Shown piece after piece: positions 8,662 through 17,726 of a stretch of 64,000 bases of DNA. A program made the translations under genes and the position numbers. This stretch comes from Bacteroidales bacterium (GTDB lineage Bacteria; Bacteroidota; Bacteroidia; Bacteroidales; ML635J-15): positions 80,114 through 144,113 of the forward strand of contig QKHS01000015.1 in NCBI GenBank assembly GCA_003249955.1, read 5' to 3'. The notes under the pieces are model-generated. The model saw only the letters and a program-made list of their open reading frames with translations, had not been told where the DNA came from and did not search any database. Numbering within the stretch: the stretch's first letter is position 1; every line of letters starts with the position of its first letter.

Positions 8662-11589
8662 ATGAAGAAATTAACACTAGGTTTGATTGGATCGCTGGTT
8701 ATCATTTCGGGGATAATTTTTATTAATGTTTCTTTAAGTTCTGAAAAGAAATATGTTCCCCGCAGCGAAAATGAGATGATAGTTGAAAAAACTATCCACG
8801 GGGCAGCAGAATGGCAGGCAAACAGAAGGAACAATTTGCTTACCGGTTCGGTTGACATTCGCGACATTGATAAAGCACTAAATCAGATATCATTACTTAA
8901 AAAGAGTAAAAGCAGTTCAGAATACAACTGGACAGAATTAGGTCCTACAAATATCGGAGGACGTTGCCGTTCAATTCTTTTTAACAAAACTAACCCTGAT
9001 GTCATTTATGCAGGCGGAGTTTCAGGCGGATTATGGAAATCTACAACCGCAGGTAATTCATGGACTCAGGTAAAATATGCCGGCGATACTGAATCTAATG
9101 ATATTCCTAACTTAAACGTTGGAGCAATATGCCAGGATGCAGCAGGCACAATATATTTCGGTACAGGAGAAGGATTTTATCAGGGTTATGGAACCGGATC
9201 AAGAGGATTTGAAGGTGCCGGAATGTGGAAATCAACTGACGGAAACACTTTTACCAGAATTGAATCTACATGGTCAACATCTGAAAGCAAAAATACTTTC
9301 GTTTATGTTAATAAATTGGTTGCTCACCCAACAATTGCAGGTAAAATATTTGCTGCAACAAATCAGGGTATCCAAATGACTACAGACGGTGGTACTACAT
9401 GGGAAAATCCTGTTCTTAATGTTGCAAACTTCCCGATTAAAGAATTTGCAGGTGACGTAAAAATAAGCTCTGACGGAAACTTCCTTATTGCAGATGTTGG
9501 AATAGCCGCATACGTTTCTTATGAAGGTGGTGCCAGCGGAACATGGACAAAGGTTACAGGCACCGGAGAAGGCAAGCTACCTACAAACTCTTCAAGAACT
9601 GAATTTGCAATTGCTCCTACAAATTCAAATATTGTTTATGCTCAATGTACAAAATCTGACGGTAGCTTATTAAATGTATATCGTTCTGATGATAAAGGCC
9701 AGACATGGTATATTATTGGTCCCGGAGGATCAACAAACTTTAATACTCTCGGAAATCAGGGAACATATGATAATGTTATCGCAGTTTTTCCTAATGATGA
9801 AGACAGAATTATTCTTGGCGGACAATACGCTTTATGGACATGGGGAAAAAATGAAGGTTGGAACTTAAAAACATACTGGAGCATTGATGTAAACGATTTA
9901 CAATATGTTCATGCAGACCAGCATGCATTGGTTTTCCACCCGACAAATCCTGACATTATATTCTGCGGATCTGACGGAGGTATCCACAGATCAACAGACG
10001 GTGGTGACACATGGCAGCTCAAAAATAAATATTTCAACGTAACTCAGTTTTATGCTATATCTCACGGCATCGTTGATAATGAAATATTAGGAGGAACCCA
10101 GGATAACGGATCAATTCTGCTAAACCCTGCAAACACTACAAGCACAGGAACTTCTCATGAATATTATGAAGTTACCGGTGGTGACGGTGGATATGCTGAA
10201 ATATCTCAAATAAATCCTAACATTGTTTTTACTACTATTTATTACGGACAATTGTACAGAAGTGATGAAAAAGGAGCTGAAGGATCTATAGAAAGCCCTT
10301 ATAGCTCAAGAGTTACTGCAACTGTCTCAGGTATAGGAGATGAAACAGCAGGACATCCTTTTGTTACTCCGATTGCACTTTGGGAAAGTTTTTACGATAT
10401 TAATTCTATTGATACCGTAATTAAAATAGCTCCCCGTGATTATACCGCAGGAGAAGTTGTAGATATTGAAAGTAACGTTCCTGATAAATATTTCAGTGTA
10501 ACTCTTGATCAGGCTGTTGCTGAAGATGATACAATCAGAGTTTTAGACACTTACCAATCTTTGTTTTCTGTAGGTTTTAACGGAAGTGTTTGGGTTACCC
10601 GTGATGCTCTCAGTATGAGAAAATCTGCAAACTGGGTACCGGTTGCTTCAATACCCGGAGAAGTAGTTAATAATATGGAATGGTCAAATGATGGTGACAT
10701 CCTATATGTTGCTACAGATGCCGGTTTAAATTCAAATGTTTACAGAGTTAAAGGTTTTGTAGAAAACAGAACTGCAACCCAGATGGACAATACTAATGAA
10801 GCATACGGACTTGAAGTTGCTAAAATTGCATCTTTCAGCAATCGTACTATCACAGGAATGGGTGTTGATCCTGAAGTTCAGGGTAATTTAGTTATTACTT
10901 TAGGTAACTATGGCTCTTCTAACTTTATTTATTACTCTACAAGTGCAAATGTTGCTCCGGCTATAAGTTCAGGTCAGGGTAGCTTTACTGCAAAACAAGG
11001 TAACTTACCTGCAATGCCGGCTTATGATGCTGTTGTTTTGTGGAGCGATTCCAGAAAAGTTGTTGTAGGTACAGAATTCGGAGTTTATTCAACCGATGAC
11101 ATTACTGCAGAAAATCCTGTATGGAATGACCAGAATCAAAACGGATTTGATTACGTGCCAACTTATAGCCTTCGTCAGCAGACACATCGTAATGGATGGA
11201 TTGAAGAGTTAAATACAGATTCAGGTGTAAGAAATCATGGATATATTTATGCCGGAACACACGGTAGAGGCGTATTTGTTTGCAAATCTTTTGCTGGTCC
11301 TACAAACATACAGGAGAATGTTGCCGCTGCTGTAACTACCTCAATCAGCGTGTTCCCTAATCCTGCAAACGATGAGACTAATTTCAATATCAGCATTTCA
11401 AAGAGTTCACCTGTTCAGGTATCAATATTTGACATACAAGGAAAACTTGTTGATGTTGTTAATTACTCTAACCTTAGCTCAGGCAGACACTCTGAAAAAT
11501 ATAACTGCTCAGCTCTTAAAGCAGGCGTTTATATAGTAAGAATGAAAGCCGGAACAAATGTTCAAACGACCAAACTTATTGTTAAATAA
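8662..11589 (+). CDS. T9SS-sorted sortilin/BNR-repeat beta-propeller protein
   Basis: A secreted protein of about 975 residues. The ATG at 8662 is chosen over the GTG at 8656; the N-terminus MKKLTLGLIGSLVIISGIIF is a signal peptide or anchor. The first half contains repeated propeller blades of the VPS10/sortilin (BNR-like) type: GPTNIGGRCRS, IYAGGVSGGLWKST.AG.SW, ADQHALVFHPTNPDII, CGSDGGIHRSTDGGDTW. The C-terminus (ISVFPNPANDETNF ... SALKAGVYIVRMKAG) is a type A T9SS sorting domain. Such proteins are common T9SS cargo, often annotated as glycosyl-hydrolase-like, but no catalytic residues can be assigned here. A terminator follows. Confidence 0.9.
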   Translation: MKKLTLGLIGSLVIISGIIFINVSLSSEKKYVPRSENEMIVEKTIHGAAEWQANRRNNLLTGSVDIRDIDKALNQISLLKKSKSSSEYNWTELGPTNIGGRCRSILFNKTNPDVIYAGGVSGGLWKSTTAGNSWTQVKYAGDTESNDIPNLNVGAICQDAAGTIYFGTGEGFYQGYGTGSRGFEGAGMWKSTDGNTFTRIESTWSTSESKNTFVYVNKLVAHPTIAGKIFAATNQGIQMTTDGGTTWENPVLNVANFPIKEFAGDVKISSDGNFLIADVGIAAYVSYEGGASGTWTKVTGTGEGKLPTNSSRTEFAIAPTNSNIVYAQCTKSDGSLLNVYRSDDKGQTWYIIGPGGSTNFNTLGNQGTYDNVIAVFPNDEDRIILGGQYALWTWGKNEGWNLKTYWSIDVNDLQYVHADQHALVFHPTNPDIIFCGSDGGIHRSTDGGDTWQLKNKYFNVTQFYAISHGIVDNEILGGTQDNGSILLNPANTTSTGTSHEYYEVTGGDGGYAEISQINPNIVFTTIYYGQLYRSDEKGAEGSIESPYSSRVTATVSGIGDETAGHPFVTPIALWESFYDINSIDTVIKIAPRDYTAGEVVDIESNVPDKYFSVTLDQAVAEDDTIRVLDTYQSLFSVGFNGSVWVTRDALSMRKSANWVPVASIPGEVVNNMEWSNDGDILYVATDAGLNSNVYRVKGFVENRTATQMDNTNEAYGLEVAKIASFSNRTITGMGVDPEVQGNLVITLGNYGSSNFIYYSTSANVAPAISSGQGSFTAKQGNLPAMPAYDAVVLWSDSRKVVVGTEFGVYSTDDITAENPVWNDQNQNGFDYVPTYSLRQQTHRNGWIEELNTDSGVRNHGYIYAGTHGRGVFVCKSFAGPTNIQENVAAAVTTSISVFPNPANDETNFNISISKSSPVQVSIFDIQGKLVDVVNYSNLSSGRHSEKYNCSALKAGVYIVRMKAGTNVQTTKLIVK

Positions 11590-11607
11590 CATTTATTAAA
11601 CTGAAAA

Positions 11608-11637
11608 AAAGCCTCAGTAATTTGAGGCTTTTTTTTT
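11608..11637 (+). terminator. Terminator between propeller protein and gapA
   Basis: AAAGCCTCA (11608-11616), loop GTAATT, TGAGGCTTT (11623-11631), then a T run. The final T run abuts the gapA -7 box. Confidence 0.9.
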
Positions 11638-11644
11638 AATTTTG
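11637..11644 (+). promoter_or_regulatory. -7 promoter box of gapA
   Basis: TAATTTTG matches TAnnTTTG, 24 nt before the gapA ATG. It directly follows the T tract of the preceding terminator. Confidence 0.6.
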
Positions 11645-11667
11645 CATCAAATTTAAATTATATAGTC

Positions 11668-12675
11668 ATGACAAAAATTAAAGTTGCGATTAATGGATTC
11701 GGAAGAATCGGACGTAATGTTTTTAAGATTGCTTTCGACAAGAATGATATCGAAATTATCGGTATTAATGATTTAACGAACACTAAAACACTGGCTCATT
11801 TATTAAAATACGATTCCACCCAGGGAAAATTTGACCGAAATATTAGCTTTAATGATACATCAATTATTGTTGAAGGAAAAGAAATCAAAGTAAGTGCAGA
11901 AAGAAACCCTGCTCAGATTCCATGGAGTGAAAAACCGGATGTTGTAATTGAATCAACAGGTATATTTACATCAAAAGAAAGCCCTAAAGGTGGTTATGGT
12001 GATCACATTAAAAACGGAGCTAAAAAAGTTATTCTTTGCGTACCGGCTAAAGACGCAATAGATGCTATGATTGTTCTTGGAGTAAATGATGAAATAATAA
12101 CCCCGGAACTACAATGCGTTTCAAATGCTTCATGTACAACAAACTGTATGGCTCCTGTAGTAAAAATACTTAATGACAATTTTGGTATTGAGCATGGGTT
12201 AATGACAACTATCCATTCTTACACTAATGATCAGGTTATTCTTGATGGCCCTCACAATGACTTAAGAAGAGCCCGTTCATGCGCTGTCTCTCAGATACCT
12301 ACAACAACAGGTGCAGCAAAAGCTGTAGGTAAAGTATTACCTGAACTTAGCGGGAAACTTGACGGCATGGCTATGAGAGTTCCTACTCCTACCGGGTCAT
12401 CTGTTGATTTGATTGTAAATTTAAAAACCGATGTTACTATTGAACAGGTTCATAAAGTAATAAGAGAAGCTGCAGAAGGACCTTTAAAAGGCATATTGGA
12501 ATACTCTGAAGAACCTATTGTATCAATAGACATAGTTCACAACCCTCATTCCGGAATTTTTGATGCAGGATGCACTATGCTAAAAGGAAGAATGCTTAAA
12601 ACATTAACATGGTATGACAACGAATGGGGATATTCAAACAGAGTTGTTGACCTTATTCCAAGATTATTAAAATAA
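11668..12675 (+). CDS. gapA: Glyceraldehyde-3-phosphate dehydrogenase, type I
   Basis: This 335-residue enzyme has the N-terminal NAD-binding motif INGFGRIGRN and the active-site motif SNASCTTNC, with catalytic Cys156. Other family signatures are TTIHSYTNDQ (containing the catalytic His), RRARSCAVSQIPTTTGAAKA, and the C-terminal WYDNEWGYSNRV. It catalyses oxidative phosphorylation of glyceraldehyde 3-phosphate to 1,3-bisphosphoglycerate in glycolysis and the reverse in gluconeogenesis. The gene is monocistronic, with its own promoter box and a bidirectional terminator shared with the convergent ABC permease. Confidence 0.97.
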   Translation: MTKIKVAINGFGRIGRNVFKIAFDKNDIEIIGINDLTNTKTLAHLLKYDSTQGKFDRNISFNDTSIIVEGKEIKVSAERNPAQIPWSEKPDVVIESTGIFTSKESPKGGYGDHIKNGAKKVILCVPAKDAIDAMIVLGVNDEIITPELQCVSNASCTTNCMAPVVKILNDNFGIEHGLMTTIHSYTNDQVILDGPHNDLRRARSCAVSQIPTTTGAAKAVGKVLPELSGKLDGMAMRVPTPTGSSVDLIVNLKTDVTIEQVHKVIREAAEGPLKGILEYSEEPIVSIDIVHNPHSGIFDAGCTMLKGRMLKTLTWYDNEWGYSNRVVDLIPRLLK

Positions 12676-12691
12676 TAATATAACATAAAAT

Positions 12692-12724
12692 AAAAAATGC
12701 GTGCCGGACTGACACGCATTTTTT
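12692..12724. terminator. Bidirectional terminator between gapA and ABC permease
   Basis: AAAAAATGCGTG (12692-12703) pairs with CACGCATTTTTT (12713-12724) around a 9-nt loop. The A run and T run make it usable from both strands, serving convergent genes. Confidence 0.9.
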
Positions 12725-12727
12725 ATT

Positions 12728-13969
12728 TTATTCATATCTTAAAGCCACAATCGGGTCAAGTTTTGAAGCTTTTACTGCCGGTAGATAACCGGAAGCAATA
12801 CCTACGATGAAGCACAAAAATACTCCCAGTAAAACCCATAACCACGGAACGATAAAATCACCACCTGTGAAAATTGTAATAAGGTTTCCGGCAATTATAC
12901 CCAAAATAATACCTAAAACACCTCCCAACTGGCCTATAAATACAGACTCAAAAAGAAACTGTTGTTTAATGGTTCCTGATTTTGCCCCCAAAGCTTTTCT
13001 TATACCGATTTCACGTGTTCTTTCCGAAACAGAAACCAGCATAATATTCATCAAACCTATAGAGGCTCCGAGTAAAGTAATCAACCCTATAATAGTTGCA
13101 CCTATTGTTACTACAGAAATATTATCAAGAAGCATATTCGCCAGGCTATCGCTTTTTCGTAATGCAAAGTTGTTCTGATCATAAACAGTCAGCTTTCTGA
13201 TATTTCTGAATATCCCTTCTGCCTCTCCTACTGCTAATTCGAGCATCAGCGGATCATCAGGCATAACACTAATTACATAGCTATTATCTGATGATGAAAA
13301 ATTCTGCCTGGCATTATTCAATGGTATAAGACATATTTTGTCTCCGCTTCCGCCAAAACTTGTTCCTTTCTCTTCAAGCACTCCTACAACCCGGTAACGT
13401 ACATTTCCCACAGATATAAATTTTTCCAGAGGGCTTTCTTCAGAAGTGAACAGTAATTTTGCCAGCTCACTGCCAATAATTATTATGTTCTCACCAGATA
13501 AAACTTCATTTGCTGTAAAATTCCTTCCCAGATTTATATTTTTCCCGGAAGTTATTAAATATTCTTCATCTACACCATAAACTGCAATATTAGGATCTGT
13601 CTTTTCTTCCAGATATTTTATTGTAGCTGTTCCCGAACATGTTACCGATAGACTTATTCTGGCCGGAAATTCAAATTCATCTTTAAACCTTATTGCTTCT
13701 TCATAAGTAATCTTGCGATTCTCAACATTACGGTGATTTCCACCATGTTGCTCCGACCTCTGCTGACGAATTGTAAATGTGTTCGCACCCATACTCTGAA
13801 ATTCACTGCTGATAGTGTTCTTAATAGAATCTACCGCTGTAAGAATTCCGACCAGAGCCATAATTCCAATAGCAATAATAAGCACAGTAAGAATTGTGCG
13901 AAGCAGGTTTGACCTTATCGCATTTACTGATATCTTAATATTATCTAATAATAATCCGCTTATTCGCAT
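12728..13969 (-). CDS. MacB/FtsX-type ABC transporter permease
   Basis: This 413-residue membrane protein has one N-terminal TM helix (about residues 22-48, ILTVLIIAIGIMALVGILTA). A large periplasmic MacB-type core domain follows, then a C-terminal FtsX domain with three TMs and the signature LISVSERTREIGIRKALGA (here LVSVSERTREIGIRKALGA). Such permeases work with an ATPase and often an RND-like adaptor in export of peptides or lipoproteins, or as mechanotransmitters. No ATPase or adaptor gene is adjacent, so the partner must be elsewhere. An exact TAnnTTTG box (minus strand 13981-13974) lies only ~5 nt upstream of the ATG. Confidence 0.9.
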   Translation of the reverse strand: MRISGLLLDNIKISVNAIRSNLLRTILTVLIIAIGIMALVGILTAVDSIKNTISSEFQSMGANTFTIRQQRSEQHGGNHRNVENRKITYEEAIRFKDEFEFPARISLSVTCSGTATIKYLEEKTDPNIAVYGVDEEYLITSGKNINLGRNFTANEVLSGENIIIIGSELAKLLFTSEESPLEKFISVGNVRYRVVGVLEEKGTSFGGSGDKICLIPLNNARQNFSSSDNSYVISVMPDDPLMLELAVGEAEGIFRNIRKLTVYDQNNFALRKSDSLANMLLDNISVVTIGATIIGLITLLGASIGLMNIMLVSVSERTREIGIRKALGAKSGTIKQQFLFESVFIGQLGGVLGIILGIIAGNLITIFTGGDFIVPWLWVLLGVFLCFIVGIASGYLPAVKASKLDPIVALRYE

Positions 13970-13973
13970 CCTA

Positions 13974-13981
13974 CAAATTTA
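13974..13981 (-). promoter_or_regulatory. -7 promoter box abutting the permease start codon
   Basis: The minus strand reads TAAATTTG, an exact TAnnTTTG match, ending 5 nt from the ATG at 13969. If used, the mRNA would be leaderless or nearly so. Confidence 0.45.
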
Positions 13982-14324
13982 ATTGAATATCTGATATGTT
14001 TTATATTGAATTTGATTTTAACAAAACTTTAATACGATATTTTACATCAGATTAATGAATACAATACCCGTAATATTATTTTCAGATATAAGAATAATAA
14101 TCAATTAAAATTATTTACCCGAACCATTTTCATTTCATGTAATACAAGACCAATCAAAGCCTCTTTCTCAAAATATAATTTTATACAATAAGCCTGTTAT
14201 TACATAATACATTGACGATTTATGTAAAAACATAAGTATTTTATTGTTATTTTTGGTTATTACTAAACAAAATCAACTGTTTATTGTTTTCAAATAAAGA
14301 TTAAACAAAATAAATATTGACAAT
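13982..14324. other. Divergent intergenic region
   Basis: AT-rich, about 340 bp between the permease and the TonB receptor; no gene is seen. It holds a TATTTTTG -7-like box (14248-14255, plus strand) 70 nt before the receptor start and a small hairpin TTATGT/ACATAA near 14220. No recognisable riboswitch core was found. Confidence 0.5.
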
Positions 14325-16718
14325 ATGAAATACTCGATATCATTTTATATAATTTTTATCCTGATTGCAATTTCCGGCTATGCTCAGGTAGGCAGGGTTA
14401 CAGGTAGAATTTACAACGAGATAAACAATGAAGCTCTGCCGTTTTCCAATATTTATATTGAAGGGACAGACTACGGAGCAACTTCTGATTTCGACGGGAA
14501 TTTTATTATCAGCGGACTTAATCCTGGAATTTACAGACTTACAGTATCATCTCTCGGTTTTGAGACCAGAATGTCTGAAGAGATACAGGTGACTCCCGGA
14601 AAAACTGCAACCGTAAATATCCCGATGCGTGAATCTGCCGTAACACTTTCTGAAGTAACTGTAAAAGCCCAAATGTTCAAAAAGAATGATGAGTCTCCGG
14701 TATCACTTCGAAACATAGGCCTTTCGGAAATTGAAAACTCTCCCGGCGCAAACAGGGATATTTCTAAAGTAATTCAGAATTTGCCCGGAGTTGCTGCTAT
14801 CCCCGGACAAAACCGCAATGATGTGATTGTTCGCGGAGGAGCATCAAACGAAAGCAAGTTTTATCTTGATGATGTTGAAATCCCCAATATCAACCACTTT
14901 GCGACTCAGGGAGCAAGCGGAGGCACAAACGGAATATTAAACGCCGACTTTATCCGTGAAGTCGATTTCTACTCAGGAGCTTTTCCTGCAAACCGCGGTA
15001 ACGCTCTAAGCGGAGTTTTTAATTTCAAACAAATTGACGGGAATAAAGAAGAAACCCGTTTCCGCGGAAGTCTGGGAGCCTCGGATGTATCCTTAACTCT
15101 GGACGGCCCGTTATCAGATAATACTACTTATATTGTTTCTGCACGCAGGTCTTACCTCAATTTTCTTTTTAAACTTATAGGGCTTCCTTTTTTACCAACG
15201 TTTAATGATATGCAATTTAAAGTCAAACACAAAATAAACGACCGCAGCGAAATCACATTTGTAGGACTGGGAGCTTACGACATTAATGTTTTGGATCGTG
15301 ACATAAAAAATCCGACAGAGTTTCAGTCCTATATTTTAGGTTATTTATCGGAAAGTGAACAATGGACTTACACTTTGGGAACTGTATATAAACTATTCCG
15401 TGACAATGGCTACACAACTCTTGTCGGTAGCAGGAACATGCTAAACAACCGATACTACAAATACAAAAATAACATAACGGAAGATGCAAACCTGCTAAAC
15501 AATTACAGTTCCTTCGAAGCAGAAAACAAATTCAGAATCGAAGATTTCTTCAAAACCGACAACAACTTCAGAATAAATTACGGGGCAAACTTTGAATATG
15601 CAAGATATTTCAATGATACTTATCTTAATGTATATACCCCGTACGGACAACAGGAAGTAACATATGAATCCAATCTTGATATGTTTAAATACGGAGCTTT
15701 CGGACAAATTTCAAAATCCGTAATAGGCAACAGGCTAAGCCTTTCTTTCGGACTCAGAATGGATGGAAACGAATACTCAGCTTCAATGTCAAATCCACTG
15801 GAACAACTTTCGCCAAGATTCTCAGCATCATTTGATATAACCGAAAAATTAAGCGTTAATATGAACACCGGAAGATACTTTTTGCTGCCATCATATACCA
15901 GCCTTGGATACAGAAACAATGAAAATATTCTTGTAAATAAACAAAATGATATCAGATACATTGAGTCTGACCATTTTATCGGAGGACTCGCATACAGGCC
16001 TTCCGCATCTTCAATAATAAGCATTGAGGGATTTTATAAGATGTACGACAAATACCCTTTTTCGGTTAAAGATTCTCTGGTTTTAGCTTTTAAGCCTGTT
16101 GATTTCGGAGTTTTAGGCGACGAGGAAATTATAAGTACCGGTAAGGGACATGCTTACGGTTTTGAAATCCTTAGTCAGAACAGACTTAAGAGCGATTTAA
16201 ATATTACTGTGTCATATACTTATGCTGTAAGCGAATTTAAAAACACTTCAGGTAATTATATCCCTACATCATGGGATAACAGACATATTCTTACCATTAC
16301 GGCCACAAAAAAGTTTAAAAACAACTGGTTTATAGGATTTAAATGGAGATATGCCGGAGGTTTACCATACACCCCTTACGATTTGGAAACATCTTCAAAT
16401 ATTGTAGCATGGGATTTAAGAGGCACTCCATATTTCGATTATTCACAACTAAACCAATTAAGATTTAAACCTTTTCACCAGTTAGATTTAAGAATTGACA
16501 AAACTTTCAACTTTAAAAACAGTTCTCTTAAATTTTACATCGACATTCAGAATGCATATAATTTTAAATCTCAGACTCAGGATATTTACACAAATCTTGA
16601 TGCTGAAGGAAACGTATTATACGATACAGAGAATCCTGAAAATTACAAATTACGCAAAATTATCTCTGACGGAAGCGGAACAATTGTTCCAACATTAGGA
16701 ATAATAATCGATTTTTAA
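14325..16718 (+). CDS. TonB-dependent outer-membrane receptor
   Basis: A 797-residue receptor. Residues 1-20 are a signal peptide ending GYAQ. Residues about 23-100 form a carboxypeptidase-regulatory-like beta-sandwich (VTGRIYNEINNEALPFSNIYIEG). The plug domain follows (IQNLPGVAAIPGQNRNDVIVRGG, then NHFATQGA), and the 22-strand barrel ends in the terminal Phe expected of a Bam-recognised protein. It imports an unknown ligand using TonB/ExbBD energy. It is followed 25 bp downstream by a small secreted protein, so they are probably co-transcribed. No SusD-like partner is present, which argues against a glycan-uptake pair. Confidence 0.92.
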   Translation: MKYSISFYIIFILIAISGYAQVGRVTGRIYNEINNEALPFSNIYIEGTDYGATSDFDGNFIISGLNPGIYRLTVSSLGFETRMSEEIQVTPGKTATVNIPMRESAVTLSEVTVKAQMFKKNDESPVSLRNIGLSEIENSPGANRDISKVIQNLPGVAAIPGQNRNDVIVRGGASNESKFYLDDVEIPNINHFATQGASGGTNGILNADFIREVDFYSGAFPANRGNALSGVFNFKQIDGNKEETRFRGSLGASDVSLTLDGPLSDNTTYIVSARRSYLNFLFKLIGLPFLPTFNDMQFKVKHKINDRSEITFVGLGAYDINVLDRDIKNPTEFQSYILGYLSESEQWTYTLGTVYKLFRDNGYTTLVGSRNMLNNRYYKYKNNITEDANLLNNYSSFEAENKFRIEDFFKTDNNFRINYGANFEYARYFNDTYLNVYTPYGQQEVTYESNLDMFKYGAFGQISKSVIGNRLSLSFGLRMDGNEYSASMSNPLEQLSPRFSASFDITEKLSVNMNTGRYFLLPSYTSLGYRNNENILVNKQNDIRYIESDHFIGGLAYRPSASSIISIEGFYKMYDKYPFSVKDSLVLAFKPVDFGVLGDEEIISTGKGHAYGFEILSQNRLKSDLNITVSYTYAVSEFKNTSGNYIPTSWDNRHILTITATKKFKNNWFIGFKWRYAGGLPYTPYDLETSSNIVAWDLRGTPYFDYSQLNQLRFKPFHQLDLRIDKTFNFKNSSLKFYIDIQNAYNFKSQTQDIYTNLDAEGNVLYDTENPENYKLRKIISDGSGTIVPTLGIIIDF

Positions 16719-16743
16719 GCTAATTTATGAACATTACATAAAA

Positions 16744-17496
16744 ATGAAACACATGAAAACAATAATTATAACATCTCTGGTTATCCTTACAATGACAGCA
16801 AGCTCATTTGCAGGTACAAAGACAGAACAAGCAAGAAAAAAGAAACCCGGAAAAGAGATTATAGAAACCAATATTAACGGTAATGGTTATACAATAGAAC
16901 TTGACTTTACCGCAGGGAAAGGCCATAATAATCCAAGTTTTGCAATATGGACAGAGACAATGGACGAAAAGTTTATACAGGAAATTTTTGTTACCAGATC
17001 TGTTTCTACAGGAATATACAGATATGGAGACGCATCCTCCGGAAAATGGGAAGCAGGAGAAAAAATGTATAAGGCGACATTACCATACTTTTTTCATAAA
17101 AGAACTTTAAACGCAGAAATACCGACTCCGGACAAGCCAATAATTGATGCTTACACAGGAGCTACTCCTAAAAAAGATTTTCTCCTTAAATCAAAGACCG
17201 ACCCGAAAACCGATGGAAAATTCAGAATTCTTATGGAAATAAATCAGGCATGGGACTCCAACGATTACTGGCACAATGCAAAATATCCTGATGAACCCGA
17301 ATATCATAACTCCTGCCAGCCATCACTGGTTTATGCCGTAACAATTGACCCCGAAAACCTGATGGACGAATATACGATGAATCCAATCGGCCACGGGCAT
17401 TATTCAGGTAAAGACGGGAAACTTTATACCGACTTAAGCACTTTTACAACTGCACTAAAGATCGCAGAAAGGATTAAAATAGTTGTAAAAAAATAG
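16744..17496 (+). CDS. Secreted protein next to TonB receptor, possibly DUF2271-like
   Basis: A 250-residue protein with a signal peptide (MKTIIITSLVILTMTASSFAG, start at 16744 or 16753). The segment NNPSFAIWTETMDEKFIQEI loosely resembles DUF2271 periplasmic proteins. The rest has conserved-looking Trp/His-rich motifs (QAWDSNDYWHNAKYPDEPEY, GHGHYSGKDGK) but no catalytic signature I can name. It starts 25 bp after the TonB receptor and is probably in the same operon, so a role in handling the imported substrate in the periplasm is plausible but unproven. Confidence 0.6.
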   Translation: MKHMKTIIITSLVILTMTASSFAGTKTEQARKKKPGKEIIETNINGNGYTIELDFTAGKGHNNPSFAIWTETMDEKFIQEIFVTRSVSTGIYRYGDASSGKWEAGEKMYKATLPYFFHKRTLNAEIPTPDKPIIDAYTGATPKKDFLLKSKTDPKTDGKFRILMEINQAWDSNDYWHNAKYPDEPEYHNSCQPSLVYAVTIDPENLMDEYTMNPIGHGHYSGKDGKLYTDLSTFTTALKIAERIKIVVKK

Positions 17497-17702
17497 TCAC
17501 TTGCTTTTTATTATTTCTTTGTTTTTCAATGGGAAGTTACTATATAATATTTCTTCAATTAACCCCACTGTTAATTCATTATTATATTGTTAAAAATATT
17601 TATTAAAACAAAACCTACTAAAAAAATTTTATATACTTTTAGCATTTATATAAACAACGCTGTTAATTAAACAACAAACGACATGTTCATATTCTGATTA
17701 AC
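17497..17702. other. Intergenic region, no feature recognised
   Basis: About 230 bp of very AT-rich sequence before the probable start at 17727. No terminator with a clear stem and no exact TAnnTTTG box was found. Confidence 0.4.
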
Positions 17703-17726
17703 ATGTTGTTTCTAAAAAGGCTAACA

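Noticed and set aside
15620..16024. 134-codon open frame antisense to the TonB receptor
   Set aside because: Lies wholly within a well-supported gene, lacks a promoter box and has no recognisable motif.
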